Shown here: piece by piece, positions 12,967 to 22,734 of the stretch | How positions within the stretch are numbered: position 1 is the first letter of the stretch | How the letters are laid out: every line of letters starts with the position of its first letter | From: Emiliania huxleyi CCMP1516 | Lineage: Eukaryota > Haptophyta > Isochrysidales > Noelaerhabdaceae | Length of the DNA stretch: 23,590 nucleotides | Reading direction: 5' to 3' | Assembly (NCBI RefSeq): GCF_000372725.1 | Contig: NW_005200941.1 | Location: 276,904 to 300,493 of the forward strand | The notes under the pieces: generated by a model | Seen by the model: the letters and a program-made list of their open reading frames with translations, nothing else | What the model was told of the DNA's origin: nothing | Database searches by the model: none | Position numbers and translations under genes: made by a program

Positions 12967-15436
12967 ATGTACAAGCTGCGCTCTCGAGTGTTCTCCGTGT
13001 CCCTCCTCCTCTCCTCCAACAGCGTCGCTCAAGGCTACTCGCTCGGCGGCAGCCTGCCTCACCGCTTCTCGCGAGGCGTCGCGCTCCGTGGCGGCGCCTC
13101 GCCTCGAGCCGCCGCCGCCGGCGCCCAGGAGGCGGCGACGGCGGTGCCGCTGACCTCGGCCTCTCTCGCGGCCTCCGACGCGGCCGCATCGGACTGGACG
13201 GGAGACATGATGGTCGTTCCGGTCTGGGAGGCCAAGGAGGGCGAGAGCATCGCCCTCGGAGCCGAGGCGGCGGCGCTGGATGCGGCGCTCTCCGGCGCGG
13301 TCGCCGACCTCATCGCTGACAGCGAGTTCAAGGGCAAGGCCGGCTCGTCGGCCGTGGTCTCGCTGCCTCGCGGCGGGAACGTGCGCAAGGTGGCGGTGGT
13401 CGGGATGGGCCTCTCGACCGACTTCAAGATCTCCGGCGCCCGGAAATTCGGAGCTACGCTGGCGACACTCGCAACCGAGCAGAAGCCCAAGCAGGCGGCG
13501 GCGCTGCTTCCGACCGGCCCGGCGCTCGCGGCGGACACACAGCAGGCCGCCTTCGAGGCCGCCATGCTTGGGCTCTCGCCAGACACGCGCTACAAGTCGG
13601 ACGCCGACAGCGACGAGAACAAGCCGCCGCCGCTGCAGGCGCTCGCGCTGCTCGGCGCCGACGCGGGCGCGCTCGCGCGCGCGCGGTCCTTCTCGGCGGG
13701 CGTGCTGCTGACGCGCGGGCTGGTGGCGTCGCCCGCCAACTACGCGACGCCCACCTCGCTCGCGGCGTGCGCCAAGGAGATCGCCGACCGCTTCGAGGGC
13801 ATGACCCTGACGGTGCTCGAGCGGGCAGAGTGCGAGGCGCGCGGCATGGGCGCGTACCTCGGCGTCTCGCAGGGCGCGGTCGAGCCGCCCAAGTTCATCC
13901 ACCTGTGCCTGAGCGCGCCGGGCGGCGGCAAGCCGGCGAAGAAGATTGCCTACGTGGGCAAGGGGCTCACCTTCGACTCGGGCGGCTACAACATCAAGGC
14001 GGGCGCACATGCACACACACATGCACACACACATGCACACGCACATGCACACACACACGCACACACGCACACACACACACGCACACACACATGCATACAC
14101 ACACGCACACACACGCACACACACATGCACACGCACATGCACATGCACATGCACACACACACGCACACGCACATGCACATGCACACACACATGCACACGC
14201 ACATGCACACACACACATCAAGGCGGGGCCGTGAGTGGGGCTCCCCACCGCTGCCCCTCTGACGATTGCACGTATGTCTGCGGTGACGCCTCTCCCTGAG
14301 AACGCACACACCGCCTCGTGTGCCATGCCCCCGTGTGTGCTCCGCGAGTGCGCGTGTGCCCCGTCGTACGTGCTGACGCGTGTCACACGCACACACACTG
14401 GCCTGACTGGCTGACAACATCAAGGCGGGCGGCGGCTCGATGATCGAGAACCCCACCCCCACGGTACCCGAACCCAGGCCATACCCCCACGGTACCCGAA
14501 CCCTAGGCGGGCGCCGGCTCGATGATCGAGAAGATGAAGTTCGACATGGGCGGCGCGGGCGCGGTGCTCGGCGCGGCGCGCACGCTCGCCGAGGTGCGGC
14601 CGGCCGGCGTCGAGGTCCACTTCATCGTCGCGTCCTGTGAGAACATGGTGAGCGCCGAGGCGATGCGGCCGGGCGCGACGCTTGCGAGACCCCTCGTGTC
14701 CCCTCGTGTCGCGAGGCATGCAATCCACTACACCGGGGCCCCCTCTGATTCATTAGGCGACATCCTGACCGCCTCGAACAAGAAGACGATCGAGGTGCTC
14801 AACACGGACGCGGAGGGCCGGCTCACGCTCGCCGACGCGCTCGTGTACGCCGAGGCCCTCGGCGAGGTCGACACGATCGTCGACGTCGCCACCCTCACCG
14901 GCGCGTGCATTGTGGCGCTCGGCCCCGACTATGCGGGCATGTGGTCGTCCGACGAGGCGCTCAGCAAGGCGCGATCTCGCCCCCCTCTCGCCCGCTCTCG
15001 CCTGGTCCCCGCCTATCTCTCGCGTGGCTGTCTCTTTGCCTCGCCTGACCTCGCCTGATTTCGCCTGACCTCGCCTGATCTCGCCTGACCTCGCCTGATC
15101 TCGCCTGACCTCGCCTGATCTCGCCTGACCCCCGCCCGTGCTCTCCGCCAGGCGCTGCTCGACGCGGCGGCGTCGCACGGCGAGCTGCTCTGGCAGATGC
15201 CGCTCGCGCCCGAGTACCGCGAGCAGATCAACAGCAAGATCGCCGACCTTGCGAACCTCGGCGCGCCGGGCGGCGGCGGCTCGATCACCGCCGCGCTCTT
15301 CCTGAACGAGTTTGTCAAGGAGTCGGCGTGGGCGCACCTCGACATCGCCGGCCCCGTCTGGAACGACAAGGCGGGCGGCGCCACCGGCTACGGCGTGCGC
15401 ACGCTCGCCGCGTATGCCGAGGCGGTGGCCGCGTGA
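12967..15436 (+). CDS. M17 leucyl aminopeptidase, four exons
   Basis: I infer exons 12967-13998, 14507-14672, 14757-14968 and 15152-15436. They total 1695 bases, exactly 565 codons including the stop. The metallopeptidase motifs are complete: '[14 protein letters not shown]' (Lys332, Asp337), 'MKFDMGG' (Asp357) and 'NTDAEGRL' (Asp417, Glu419, Arg421), matching the metal ligands and catalytic Arg of the family. The enzyme removes N-terminal residues from peptides as a hexamer with two metal ions (family knowledge). The first 60 residues are hydrophobic then Ser/Ala/Arg-rich ('[16 protein letters not shown]'), a possible signal or transit peptide. All three introns use GC donors (13999, 14673, 14969) with AG acceptors, and donor and acceptor both read AG|GCG or G|GCG. 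Intron 1 holds a CA tract; intron 3 a minisatellite. Confidence 0.9.
14003..14218 (+). repeat. CA/CATG simple-sequence tract in aminopeptidase intron 1
   Basis: About 215 bases of CA dinucleotides are interrupted by TG and CG to give repeating CACATGCACACG-type units. Long open frames on both strands here (His/Thr or Cys/Val repeats) are simple-sequence artefacts. Confidence 0.95.
14410..14532 (+). repeat. Copy of the spliced exon 1-exon 2 junction inside intron 1
   Basis: Positions 14417-14452 carry ACAACATCAAG followed at once by GCGGGCGGCGGCTCGATGAT and CGAGAA. This equals the end of exon 1 (to 13998) joined to the start of exon 2 (from 14507), yet it lies in the intron. A partial copy (CATCAAGGCGGGG) is at 14216-14228. 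Between this copy and exon 2, the 20-base CCCCCACGGTACCCGAACCC occurs twice (about 14457-14476 and 14485-14504). Confidence 0.85.
15038..15130 (+). repeat. TCGCCTGAYC minisatellite in aminopeptidase intron 3
   Basis: About nine 10-base units alternate between TCGCCTGACC and TCGCCTGATC/TT and fill the end of the intron before the acceptor at 15151. Confidence 0.9.
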
Positions 15437-15777
15437 GGCGTGTGCGAGCGCACTCGCTTGACGCTCACGTGTGGACAGCAGTTGCACTCCGCACACGGCG
15501 CGGTGATGCCTCTGCAAAAGACCTCTTTTCTTCCCAACTGGTGGATCGAAAAGGGTCATGAATCCCTCTCAGACTCTCAGTCGGCAGAGCCAAACGCCCA
15601 GACGCAGATCCCCGAGACCGCGCGCAGAGGCACGTGCGAAAAAATCGAGCGCCGTTCGGTACGTGGCTGGGTTCACAGCCTTGTTCGATTGAGAATTCTT
15701 AAGATACAAGCCTCTCTCACAGCACACTGGCACGACAAGGGCGCGGACTGGCGCGGACTGGCACACACACAGGCTCA
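15437..15777. other. Gap between aminopeptidase and retroelement
   Basis: This is the 3' flank of the aminopeptidase. It contains GAGAATTCTTAAG (about 15690), related to the TTAAACGG-associated sequence elsewhere, and a tandem GGCGCGGACT repeat (15740-15760). No gene is seen. Confidence 0.5.
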
Positions 15778-15781
15778 CCAC

Positions 15782-15803
15782 CGGAGCCGCCTAAGCGACT
15801 CCG
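15782..15803 (-). repeat. Hairpin at the retroelement 3' end
   Basis: CGGAGCCGC-CTAA-GCGACTCCG can form a 9-base stem with one mismatch, overlapping the stop codon. The same hairpin is present in the truncated copy at about 22737-22758. A 3' hairpin is a common recognition feature for reverse transcription of such elements. Confidence 0.7.
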
Positions 15804-17400
15804 TTAAGAACGGCAATGCACTCCGCACCATGCACAATGCCGCTCTCCCCGCACGCTAGCTCGTTCACCGTCTGCCACGCCACGGCGGTGTGGAGGACGA
15901 CAGACAAGCGCTGCATCTGCAGCCCGTGCCAGTTCTTGGTGGTCCATGTGACCTCGTCCAGGTGCTGAGCGTGCGAAAGTTTGTTGCTCAGCTGGTTCGC
16001 CGCCTCCCTCAGGGTGCTGCGAACCTCCTTTCCAAAGCCTCCGAAAGCCTCAAAATCAAACAAACGTAGATCGCAGTCCTGCTGCCGCGCAAAGGGGTAA
16101 TCGCCAGGCAGCTCCTTGAGCTTTCCCTTGGGGGCATCCTCCTCCTCCCCCTCCTCCCCCTCCCCCTCGGCCTCCTCCTCCTCCCCCGCCACCGCCGCTG
16201 CCGTCGCTCCCGACGGAGACCACTTGCCGCGCCCTTTGACCAACTTGAGCAGCCCGGTCTCCGTGTTGCCAAAACGCACATAGGCCCCCTTCCAGCCGAG
16301 CTCTCCGTCGCCGGCCGTGTCCTTGCCCTGGCTCGCAAGCGAGCTCGTGAGCTTCAAATCGGCAACAAGGCGCCTGTGCCCCCTGCCGATGTTTGCCGCC
16401 GCCACGTCAGGTTGTTTTGGATTACTGTAACTGAGGTGTGCAGTCGGCTCCATCTCGATGATCATGCCCCACGCCGAGCGGAGGCATTTGATCAAACGTT
16501 TGAGTAGAAATTTGTGTCTTGTAGCATGCTTTGACCGAGGGTTAACCATCGCGGCGTCGCCAAAGACGTCGTGTAGCTGGCCGCTGGGTGCCCTCTTGCC
16601 TGCCTCCACCGCCTGGCAGGCGACATCAAGGGGGAGCCCAAGGCGGCGCTGGACGGTGACGCGCATCGCCCAGGACTCCATCTTCATATCATCACGCATG
16701 GGGATGGCGTTGAGGAAGGCGCCGGCCCCTGGTTGGCTGACGGCGACAAAACGGATCGCCTCTCGCCAGCATTTGTGGTTCTTGCGTCTTCCGACCTTGT
16801 TGCCTTTGGAGGGCGCCTTGCGGCCGCCACTGCGAAGCGCCTCGTCGGTAAGCTCCTTGGCAAGGTTGAGCCAGTTAGCGTGGTGCACACCAGAGGTGTA
16901 CCGCCGCTGCGCCTGGTGCAGGAACTCGTTGGCGGACGAGAACTGGGCGAGGGGAAGCAGCTCCGCAGCCGGCGTCAGCCCGTGCGGATAGAAGCGGAAC
17001 CTCGGCTCCGCCTTCGCCTCGTTGGTCGCAGTGCCCGGGCTCACCACCTCCCGGCACACGACCTGCGTCCGCCAGCTCCGCTGGCACTTGTCGGTGAGGT
17101 CGTGGTTGCTGACGAGCTGCGTGTGCGCCTCTCGCAGCTCGTCGAAACACTCTCCGGGCGCGGTCGAGACGTCGAGATCGGCGAAGGGCCTGTGTAGCTC
17201 GCGGATCGGCCGCGTGACGAGAGCCCACGTACCAACCCACGCCGCGCCGCGAATGTCCTCGGCGCTAGTCAGGCCCATGCCGCCCATATTGACTGGCAGG
17301 GTTGCCCCAGGGAGACGAAGCGCACTGCGCGCCCAGGTCAAACCCGGACCTGAGTCGCGGGTGGACGCAGCCCTGGCAGCCGCCGCATCGCATGACGCTC
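15791..17400 (-). CDS. Retroelement polyprotein C-terminal remnant
   Basis: The frame ends with TAG at 15791-15793 ('AVAWQTVNELACG...LNGVA') and stays open up to 18223, but there is no ATG near its upper limit. The part above about 17400 is dominated by a 15-base repeat. I therefore treat only the lower 530 residues as real. Order in the protein: RT-thumb-like 'GGMGL' motif, a Lys/Arg-rich helical region ('GGRKAPSKGNKVGRRKNHK', possibly nucleic-acid binding), a nuclease-like PD...DLK segment, an acidic Glu-rich spacer, and a conserved C-terminal tail. Without RT motifs it is unlikely to mobilise by itself. Confidence 0.5.
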
Positions 17401-17589
17401 TGCCACTCGCCGCCGCCTCGCGGCCCCGCCCGCCGCATCTCACTCTGGTTCCCCACCCGCCGAAGGGCCTCCCGGAGGACAACCACGTCGGCGTCGTCCA
17501 GACTGACGCCAAGCACATCGCAGAGCTCCTCCTCGAGAGTGAGAAAGGGCTGGCGAGGAAGCGGGTGGCCAGCGCGGCGGCAGACGTCG

Positions 17590-17750
17590 CCTCGCAGCAG
17601 GTCGCCTCGCAGCTGCTCGCCTCGCTGCTGCTCGCCTCGCTGCTGCTCGCCTCGCTGCTGCTCGCCTCGCTGCTGCTCGCCTCGCTGCTGCTCGCCTCGC
17701 TGCTGCTCGCCTCGCTGCTGCTCGCCTCGCTGCTGCTCGCCTCGCGGCGC
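17590..17750 (-). repeat. 15-bp tandem repeat, about nine units
   Basis: Unit CTGCTCGCCTCGCTG is repeated almost perfectly, with diverged edge units (CAGCAG forms near 17595). On the minus strand one frame reads EASSS repeats, another GEQQR, the third all Ala/Arg. No frame is clearly selected, which argues against coding. Confidence 0.9.
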
Positions 17751-18223
17751 GCCCGGCGGTCGAGCTGAGGCAGCAGCGCCAGGAGGGGCCTCCAGGTGCT
17801 CGCCGCCCCATCGCGGCGGCCGGCCGGCCGAGCTCTGCTGAAGCGTGCACGGGATGCCTTTTGCATCCAGGCGTCGTCCTGCGGAGCGCGGCCCACCGGC
17901 CGGTGGCGCGCATGCCGAGCCAGAGTCCTCGCGACCGGTGCCAGCGGCAGCGGTCGCGCGCGGCTGTAGCCGCGTAGGAGCCCTGGGTCGGCCACCGTGG
18001 CCACTGCCCAAGGCAGCGGCCACCATGGCAGCGCGCTACGGCGTCTTCGATTGAGAAGAAAATACGTCCACAGCGATTGTAGGAAAACGAAGGGAACACT
18101 TGACGGTCGCGGCCTTCCGACTCGCGCCTCCGCCTCACTGGCACTATTGTAGCCCTGGCCGGTGCGCGTGCTCAGTTGAAGTTCCGGAGTAAAAATTCGA
18201 ACGCGTTCTCTCACGGTGACCAA

Positions 18224-19616
18224 GAAATGTCCACCTCAGAGGCACCTCCGGAGGCAGGCCGCCGCACGCCGGCGACACAGCTCCAGCTGTCGAACTGACC
18301 CGCAGCTCCTCTCAGAGCGGGAACTGTGACGAAAGTTGACTGAGGCGGTTGTCAGGAACCATCATACGGATCACATGGTGGCTCTCTCATGACGGGAGAC
18401 CGCCCGACCACTCCTGGGTGGCACTGCCACCGGTGTCGCTCGACGTCCTGTCGACAGCGTGCCGACAGCGACACAGACCATGTGGGACGCGTCGAGTATC
18501 GACCTCTACTGCTTACCCAGCCTTCGAGTGTATCCTGGCTGTGGCCCCACACCCACTGGTGTCCATCTCAGAGACCGCAGGAGGTCATGAGGGTCGATGG
18601 GAGTGCCAACCCCACAATGCCTAAAAACCCAGCCCAGTACTAGTACGCCTCACACGAACCCTGCACAAAGATCGCAAGGGCGGGGACCTGTTCCTTTTTA
18701 CCCATCTCACAGTAGAGAGGTGTCCGTTTTTATTTATTTATTTATTCACACGTCAGGTCACAGGGAACGTTGGGAAGAGGCACGAGGAGGGCGGCGACCT
18801 CGAGCGACTATGGAGGACCCGTTGTACATCGCGTCGATTCCTTTTCGCGTAAGCACCACCCTGAAGCGCGCCCAGCAGCTGAACCGCTCCCTAAGTCGAA
18901 GGAGCATCATCAGTCTCACCCACTTCGCTCGTTGCCCACTCTGTCTCCGCTCCCTCCCGCTTGAGCTGCCGTCGCGTTCGTCCCACTGGCTGTATAGTGT
19001 ATTCCGCACCTGTATTGTTTCCGTACGACTTTTTTTGGCCTCTTCGACCTATATTGGGCGAATTTTTGCATTCTGCTCCGGTCTGCATCCTGCACGTCTC
19101 TCACAGCTGGACGGCTTTAGCTTTGGGCCCGCTTCTGCAATCTGCATTCGGCATTCGGCATCTGTGTGTGTGTGTGTGACCTGTGAGTAAGTCCTAAGTG
19201 AGTATTCTTGATACGAAACCACGACGACACACTCGACTCGCATCGGTTGCCTCTATGAACGGCACAGTCAGCGACACTGCGACGTGCGAGACACCCGACA
19301 CACATCACAGTCGGTCTCGCGGACACTCTGATCACTGTGTGCGGCAGGACGAGGAGAGGCGGCGCTAGACAGCCACAGACAGGCCTCAGGCGCTCTCGGT
19401 CTCGCGGAACTACCCTTTTTTCAAGAATTACGTGTCGGAGTGTCACAGCGTCACCCGCAAACAGAATGTTAATTGCGGCCAAGCACTGGCGCCAGAGCCC
19501 AGACCCGCCGCCGCTGCTGTCCCCCTCACCTGCACCATGAAAACTCCCGCCGCTACTCCCGGCTCCCGCCGCTGAGCGCTGTGCTGGCATGTGAATCAAC
19601 ATACAGCTAGAGACTC
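18224..19616. other. Long stretch without a supported gene
   Basis: The best open frame is plus strand from the ATG at 18810 to 19190 ('MEDPLYIASIPFRVSTTLKR' then Ser/Arg/Leu-rich sequence). It has no recognisable domain and ends in a GT repeat, so I do not call it a gene. Other content: a TTTA tract (18728-18747), a GT run (19162-19179) and small internal repeats around 19126-19160. Part may be a promoter or a UTR, but nothing in the sequence proves it. Confidence 0.4.
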
Positions 19617-20978
19617 CTATGATATTCCTTCCCTCCCTCCTTGCCAAGTCCGGCACGACGCGAGCTCAATGCCCCGCTCCTCGCACACCGACACCAGCTC
19701 GGGCGGCTTGCGGTCCGCAGTGAGAATCTGCGCGGAGCACGCGCAAAGAACGCGTCAGATTCGGCCGCGGAGGTGTGTGTGCACATGGCTGTGTGTGCTT
19801 GCACACACCTTCAAGCTCGGGGCGGCCCCCACCTTGAGCGCGGCGGCGAGCGCCTTGAGCCCCTCGTTGCCGATCTGGGTGTGGTTGAGATACAGCCCCT
19901 CGAGTCGCGGGGCACTCCCCTCCTTGCCGAAGGCGTCGGCCAGCGCCTTGAGCCCCTTGCTGCCAATCTGGAGGGAAGAGAGGTCGAGATACTTGAGCCG
20001 CAGGGCGACCCCGCTCGCAATCACCTCCGCCAGCTGCGCCGCCTCCGCGTCGCCCCAGCCGAGCCCACGGTAGTTGAGCCACTTGGTCTGCCCAAACTGC
20101 TCCTCGAAGGCGGCCTCGTACAGCCGCTTCACGAGCGGCTTGTCGTCCTTGCCGTTGGTGAAGCTCTTCGTCTCCAGCTCCGCCGCGAACTGAGAAGGCA
20201 GCAGCGGAGGGCGCCGGCCGCCGCCCTTGACGCACTCGTTGATCAGGGAGAAGCAGCACCAATACTCCTTATCGTCACGCATCAGGCCGAGGTCAAGCGA
20301 CTTCTTCCCGTCCTTGGTCAGGCTCGCCCAGGCGTTCTCCGTGTAGCACCAGCCGCGGTCAAAGTACTCGGCCACGTTGGTGCCCGTGACCCAGGCCACC
20401 AACGGCGAGAAGCAGCTGCTATTGTGGCCCGCCGGGAAGGAGGTGAGCCGCAGCACGGTCGTGTGCTGGTGGGAGTAGAGCGTGCCAAGGCAGCCCAACC
20501 CCTGCTTGAAGAGCGCGTTCTGCTCCTCGGTGCGCATGACGCCGTTGGCGGGGTCGGGGTGCTGGTGCAGCGAGAGGAAGTCCCAAAACACGCCGAGCCG
20601 CAGCCTGCCGTGCTCCGGATGGCGCAACAGGGCCTTCAGCGCCCTTGCGACGCGGCGGAGGTTGGCTCCGAGCGGGTCGGGGTGCTCCTTGGTCAGCCAC
20701 GGGTACGAGAGCGCGGCGACGGGAAGCCCACCGTACGGAATGGTCGCGTCGACGAGGCGGGCGAGCGAGATGAAGGCCTCGTCGGGCAGCGCCTGGCGGT
20801 GGGTGAGGACGCCGCCCGCGCCGGCGAAGTCGACGATCCACCGCGCGTCAACGAGGGCGATGGCGCCGCTCGTGAGGACCGACTCGAGGGCGCCGCCATG
20901 GCGCCTGCACCACCGCTCCAGCTTCTCCTCCTCGATGCCGAGCTCAGGGTCGGCCAAAACTTCTTCGGTCAGAGCCAT
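19617..20978 (-). CDS. 'YPW'-domain LRR protein, two exons
   Basis: From the ATG at 20978 exon 1 runs to 19809 and exon 2 from 19727 to 19617 (GT-AG intron of 81 bases). The sum is 1281 bases, 426 residues. Residues about 80-225 contain 'ALSYPWLTKEHPDPLG', 'LGVFWDFLSLHQHP', 'RTEEQNALFKQGL', 'HQHTTVLRLTS' and 'YFDRGWCYTENAWASL'. I know this pattern from many uncharacterised haptophyte and pelagophyte proteins, loosely like HET or TIR-type signalling folds. Residues about 305-390 hold three RNI-type LRR units ('GSKGLKALADAFG', 'GNEGLKALAAALK'). Exon 2 adds 'ELVSVCEERGIELA'. An alternative start 20 codons upstream is possible. A sensor-like role is speculation. It lies 433 bases downstream of the CHAT gene on the same strand. 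Confidence 0.75.
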
Positions 20979-21410
20979 GTCCCGGGCGGTGATAGCGAAA
21001 AAAGAATTCGCGGCGGCACAGGAGCAGTTGTCACACAACTCCCCCTCCGGCGCGAAAAATAAATTTTACAACAAAACTCCCTCGCACAACACTCCTCGAG
21101 CAACACTCCTCACTCGGCACAGGTGCGGCGCCTCCTCGCAGGACATGTGGGTCCGGCGCCTCCAGATACTGCACAGACATGTACAGCAGACTATGCACTA
21201 GCGCTTGCGTGCGCTCAACCTCAACGCGGGATGGCTCGCCGTCGCAGCGCATAACCGGCGCGCGTGCATACGTGGCAGGCGCCAAGCTCTCATCCCCATG
21301 ATTGTCCATTATTTTGCATGTGTGGTGTGTGGGGAGCGCACAATACAGGGCCGCGCTCAGCCTCAGCTTGGCGGATAGCGGCGCCGCAGCGGGGGGATAT
21401 CGGAGCTTCT
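20979..21410. other. Intergenic region between CHAT and YPW-LRR genes
   Basis: It is the likely promoter region of the YPW-LRR gene and contains a full R2 repeat (21061-21092) about 85 bases above its ATG. The rest reads as non-coding, and no gene is seen. Confidence 0.5.
21061..21092 (+). repeat. Dispersed repeat R2, copy 2
   Basis: AAATTTTACAACAAAACTCC followed by CTCGCACAACAC matches 23177-23210 and, inverted, 8961-8988. Confidence 0.8.
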
Positions 21411-22415
21411 TCACGGCTGACCTGCCATTTGCATGATGATGAGCACCGCGTCGTGGGGGATCTGGCGGCGCGCAAGCGTCATCAACAGCTCGCTCCGTGT
21501 CCGAATCCGGAGCGCACGCCTTTCCCGCGCGCGGCAAACCCACGCGCGCAGTGCGATGCGCGGCAGCATCGCCGCCCGGAGGAGAGTGCGGGCGGCCTCC
21601 TTCCGGTCGCGAGGCGTGAGCAGCACGGGGACTCCTGCGGGAAGTGGATAGCGGCCCAGCTGCGGGCCTTCTTCCGGGTCGCGCATCTCCCAGCGCATCG
21701 GCAGGTCAGCATTGGGCGCGTCGGCCCATTGCACCGTGCGTGGGCGCGGCTCGCCGACGAGGGCCCCGCACGCTTCGTCGAACGCCCACTGATAGCAGGG
21801 CCTGCCCGCTCGATGGCGGCGAGCCGCGACGGCCTCGAAGAGCGCCGCGCACAGAAAGCGCGCAGCCGTCGTCTCGACGAGCGTGCGCCAGTAGCAGACA
21901 TAGTCGACGCCCGAGAGGAGGGTGAGGAGCGCGATCCGCTCCGACTTGCAGCCGTTGTACATGACAAACTCGAGGGCGCCGCCGTGGCGCGGCGAGTGCC
22001 TATTGCGCAGGGTGGGGGTTAATGGCCGAGTAGGAAGCAGGACGGGTGAGGCAAGAAGACACTGCCGGCCGAGCAGCGTGGCGATGGCGAGCGGCGGCGG
22101 CGGCGCGAGGCGTCCGTCGGCGGTGGTGAGACCAAGGGTGAGGCGAGCCGAACCGAAGCGAGCGTTGGCATGCCCCGCGAAGAGGAAGCGCTGCGTCGCA
22201 CGGCGTCCAAGCAGACGGCGCAGGTCGTTGAAGGTCCCGTCGCAAAGGACCGATGCAGGCAGGTGGAGAGACGCCTCGAGCCCCTCGAGCACTACGTTGT
22301 CAAGTGGCGCCCTGCGAGGGCTGCACGCCAGCACGGCCAGCTCGCACCGGACAGGGGCTGTTTCGCCGGTGCGCTCCTCCGCTGCCTCAGCCATTCTTGC
22401 TGCCGCCGCCGCCAT
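21411..22415 (-). CDS. CHAT-domain (caspase-fold) protein
   Basis: I infer exons 22415-22066 and 21999-21411 joined by a GC-AG intron (22065-22000, 66 bases); the sum is 939 bases, 312 residues. The fold is recognised by 'CELAVLACSPRRAPLDNV' at the start, 'DLRRLLGRRATQRFLFAGHA' with candidate catalytic His82, a strand-loop with 'LTTADGRL', 'EFVMYNGCKSE' with candidate Cys134, and 'GVDYVCYWRTLVETTAARFL' where CHAT proteins have GV--V----V-D--A--F. CHAT domains are cysteine-protease relatives of caspases (HetF, separase-like, TPR-CHAT). The frame is open to 22532 but begins with TTG, so I use the first ATG; an upstream exon is possible (22665-22540 reads 'LAYKKGCESFDRTHEC' in another frame). 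The C-terminal 110 residues are basic and of unknown role. Confidence 0.65.
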   Translation of the reverse strand: MAAAAARMAEAAEERTGETAPVRCELAVLACSPRRAPLDNVVLEGLEASLHLPASVLCDGTFNDLRRLLGRRATQRFLFAGHANARFGSARLTLGLTTADGRLAPPPPLAIATLLGRQCLLASPVLLPTRPLTPTLRNRHSPRHGGALEFVMYNGCKSERIALLTLLSGVDYVCYWRTLVETTAARFLCAALFEAVAARRHRAGRPCYQWAFDEACGALVGEPRPRTVQWADAPNADLPMRWEMRDPEEGPQLGRYPLPAGVPVLLTPRDRKEAARTLLRAAMLPRIALRAWVCRARERRALRIRTRSELLMTLARRQIPHDAVLIIMQMAGQP

Positions 22416-22734
22416 CCGTGCTGCCTCCCTCACCGCCACCGCCGCCTCCTCTATCGCCCTCCTAGCCGACACCGCAATCAGAACAGCGCACGCCGACACG
22501 GTGATGATCGTCGCACTCGTGCGTCCGGTCAAAAGACTCGCAGCCTTTTTTGTACGCGAGCGAGTTCGCCGGTGAGAAGTTCACCCAGGTGCGCGACATC
22601 ACAGAAAGGCCGGCCTCGAGGCCGAACAGGGCGGCAGAGGACGCGGTGGGCTGTCGGCACAGCATACGCAGAGTAGTCGTCCTTGCTTGAAAGCGAAAAA
22701 AGAATTTAAACAAACCTCTCTCACAAAAAATCAC

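Larger units (their letters stand above)
15778..17400 (-). mobile_element. Non-LTR retroelement, 3' part
   Basis: The minus-strand frame encodes features of LINE-type elements with a C-terminal restriction-like endonuclease: 'LPVNMGGMGLTSAEDIRGAA' (the post-RT LP--GG-GL-S motif), then a 'GD' followed by 'RHKFLLKRLIK' and, about 40 residues later, 'QPDVAAANIGRG' with 'LVADLKL', a PD...DxK nuclease signature. The 3' end just past the stop has an imperfect hairpin (15782-15803). The last 115 bases recur at 22735-22853 in a short copy, as expected from 5' truncation during target-primed integration. No RT palm motifs were found upstream, so the element itself is truncated or rearranged. Its left limit near 17400 is uncertain. 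Confidence 0.65.

Noticed and set aside
12928..14214. 428-residue minus-strand frame opposite the aminopeptidase
   Set aside because: It is a shadow of the M17 exon plus a CA-repeat translation (Cys/Val/His runs).
17590..17750. CRISPR-like regular array
   Set aside because: Units are contiguous with no spacers, in a eukaryotic context; it is a simple tandem repeat.
18597..19190. 197-residue plus-strand frame
   Set aside because: Ser/Arg/Leu-rich with no domain, starts in non-coding sequence and ends in a GT tract.
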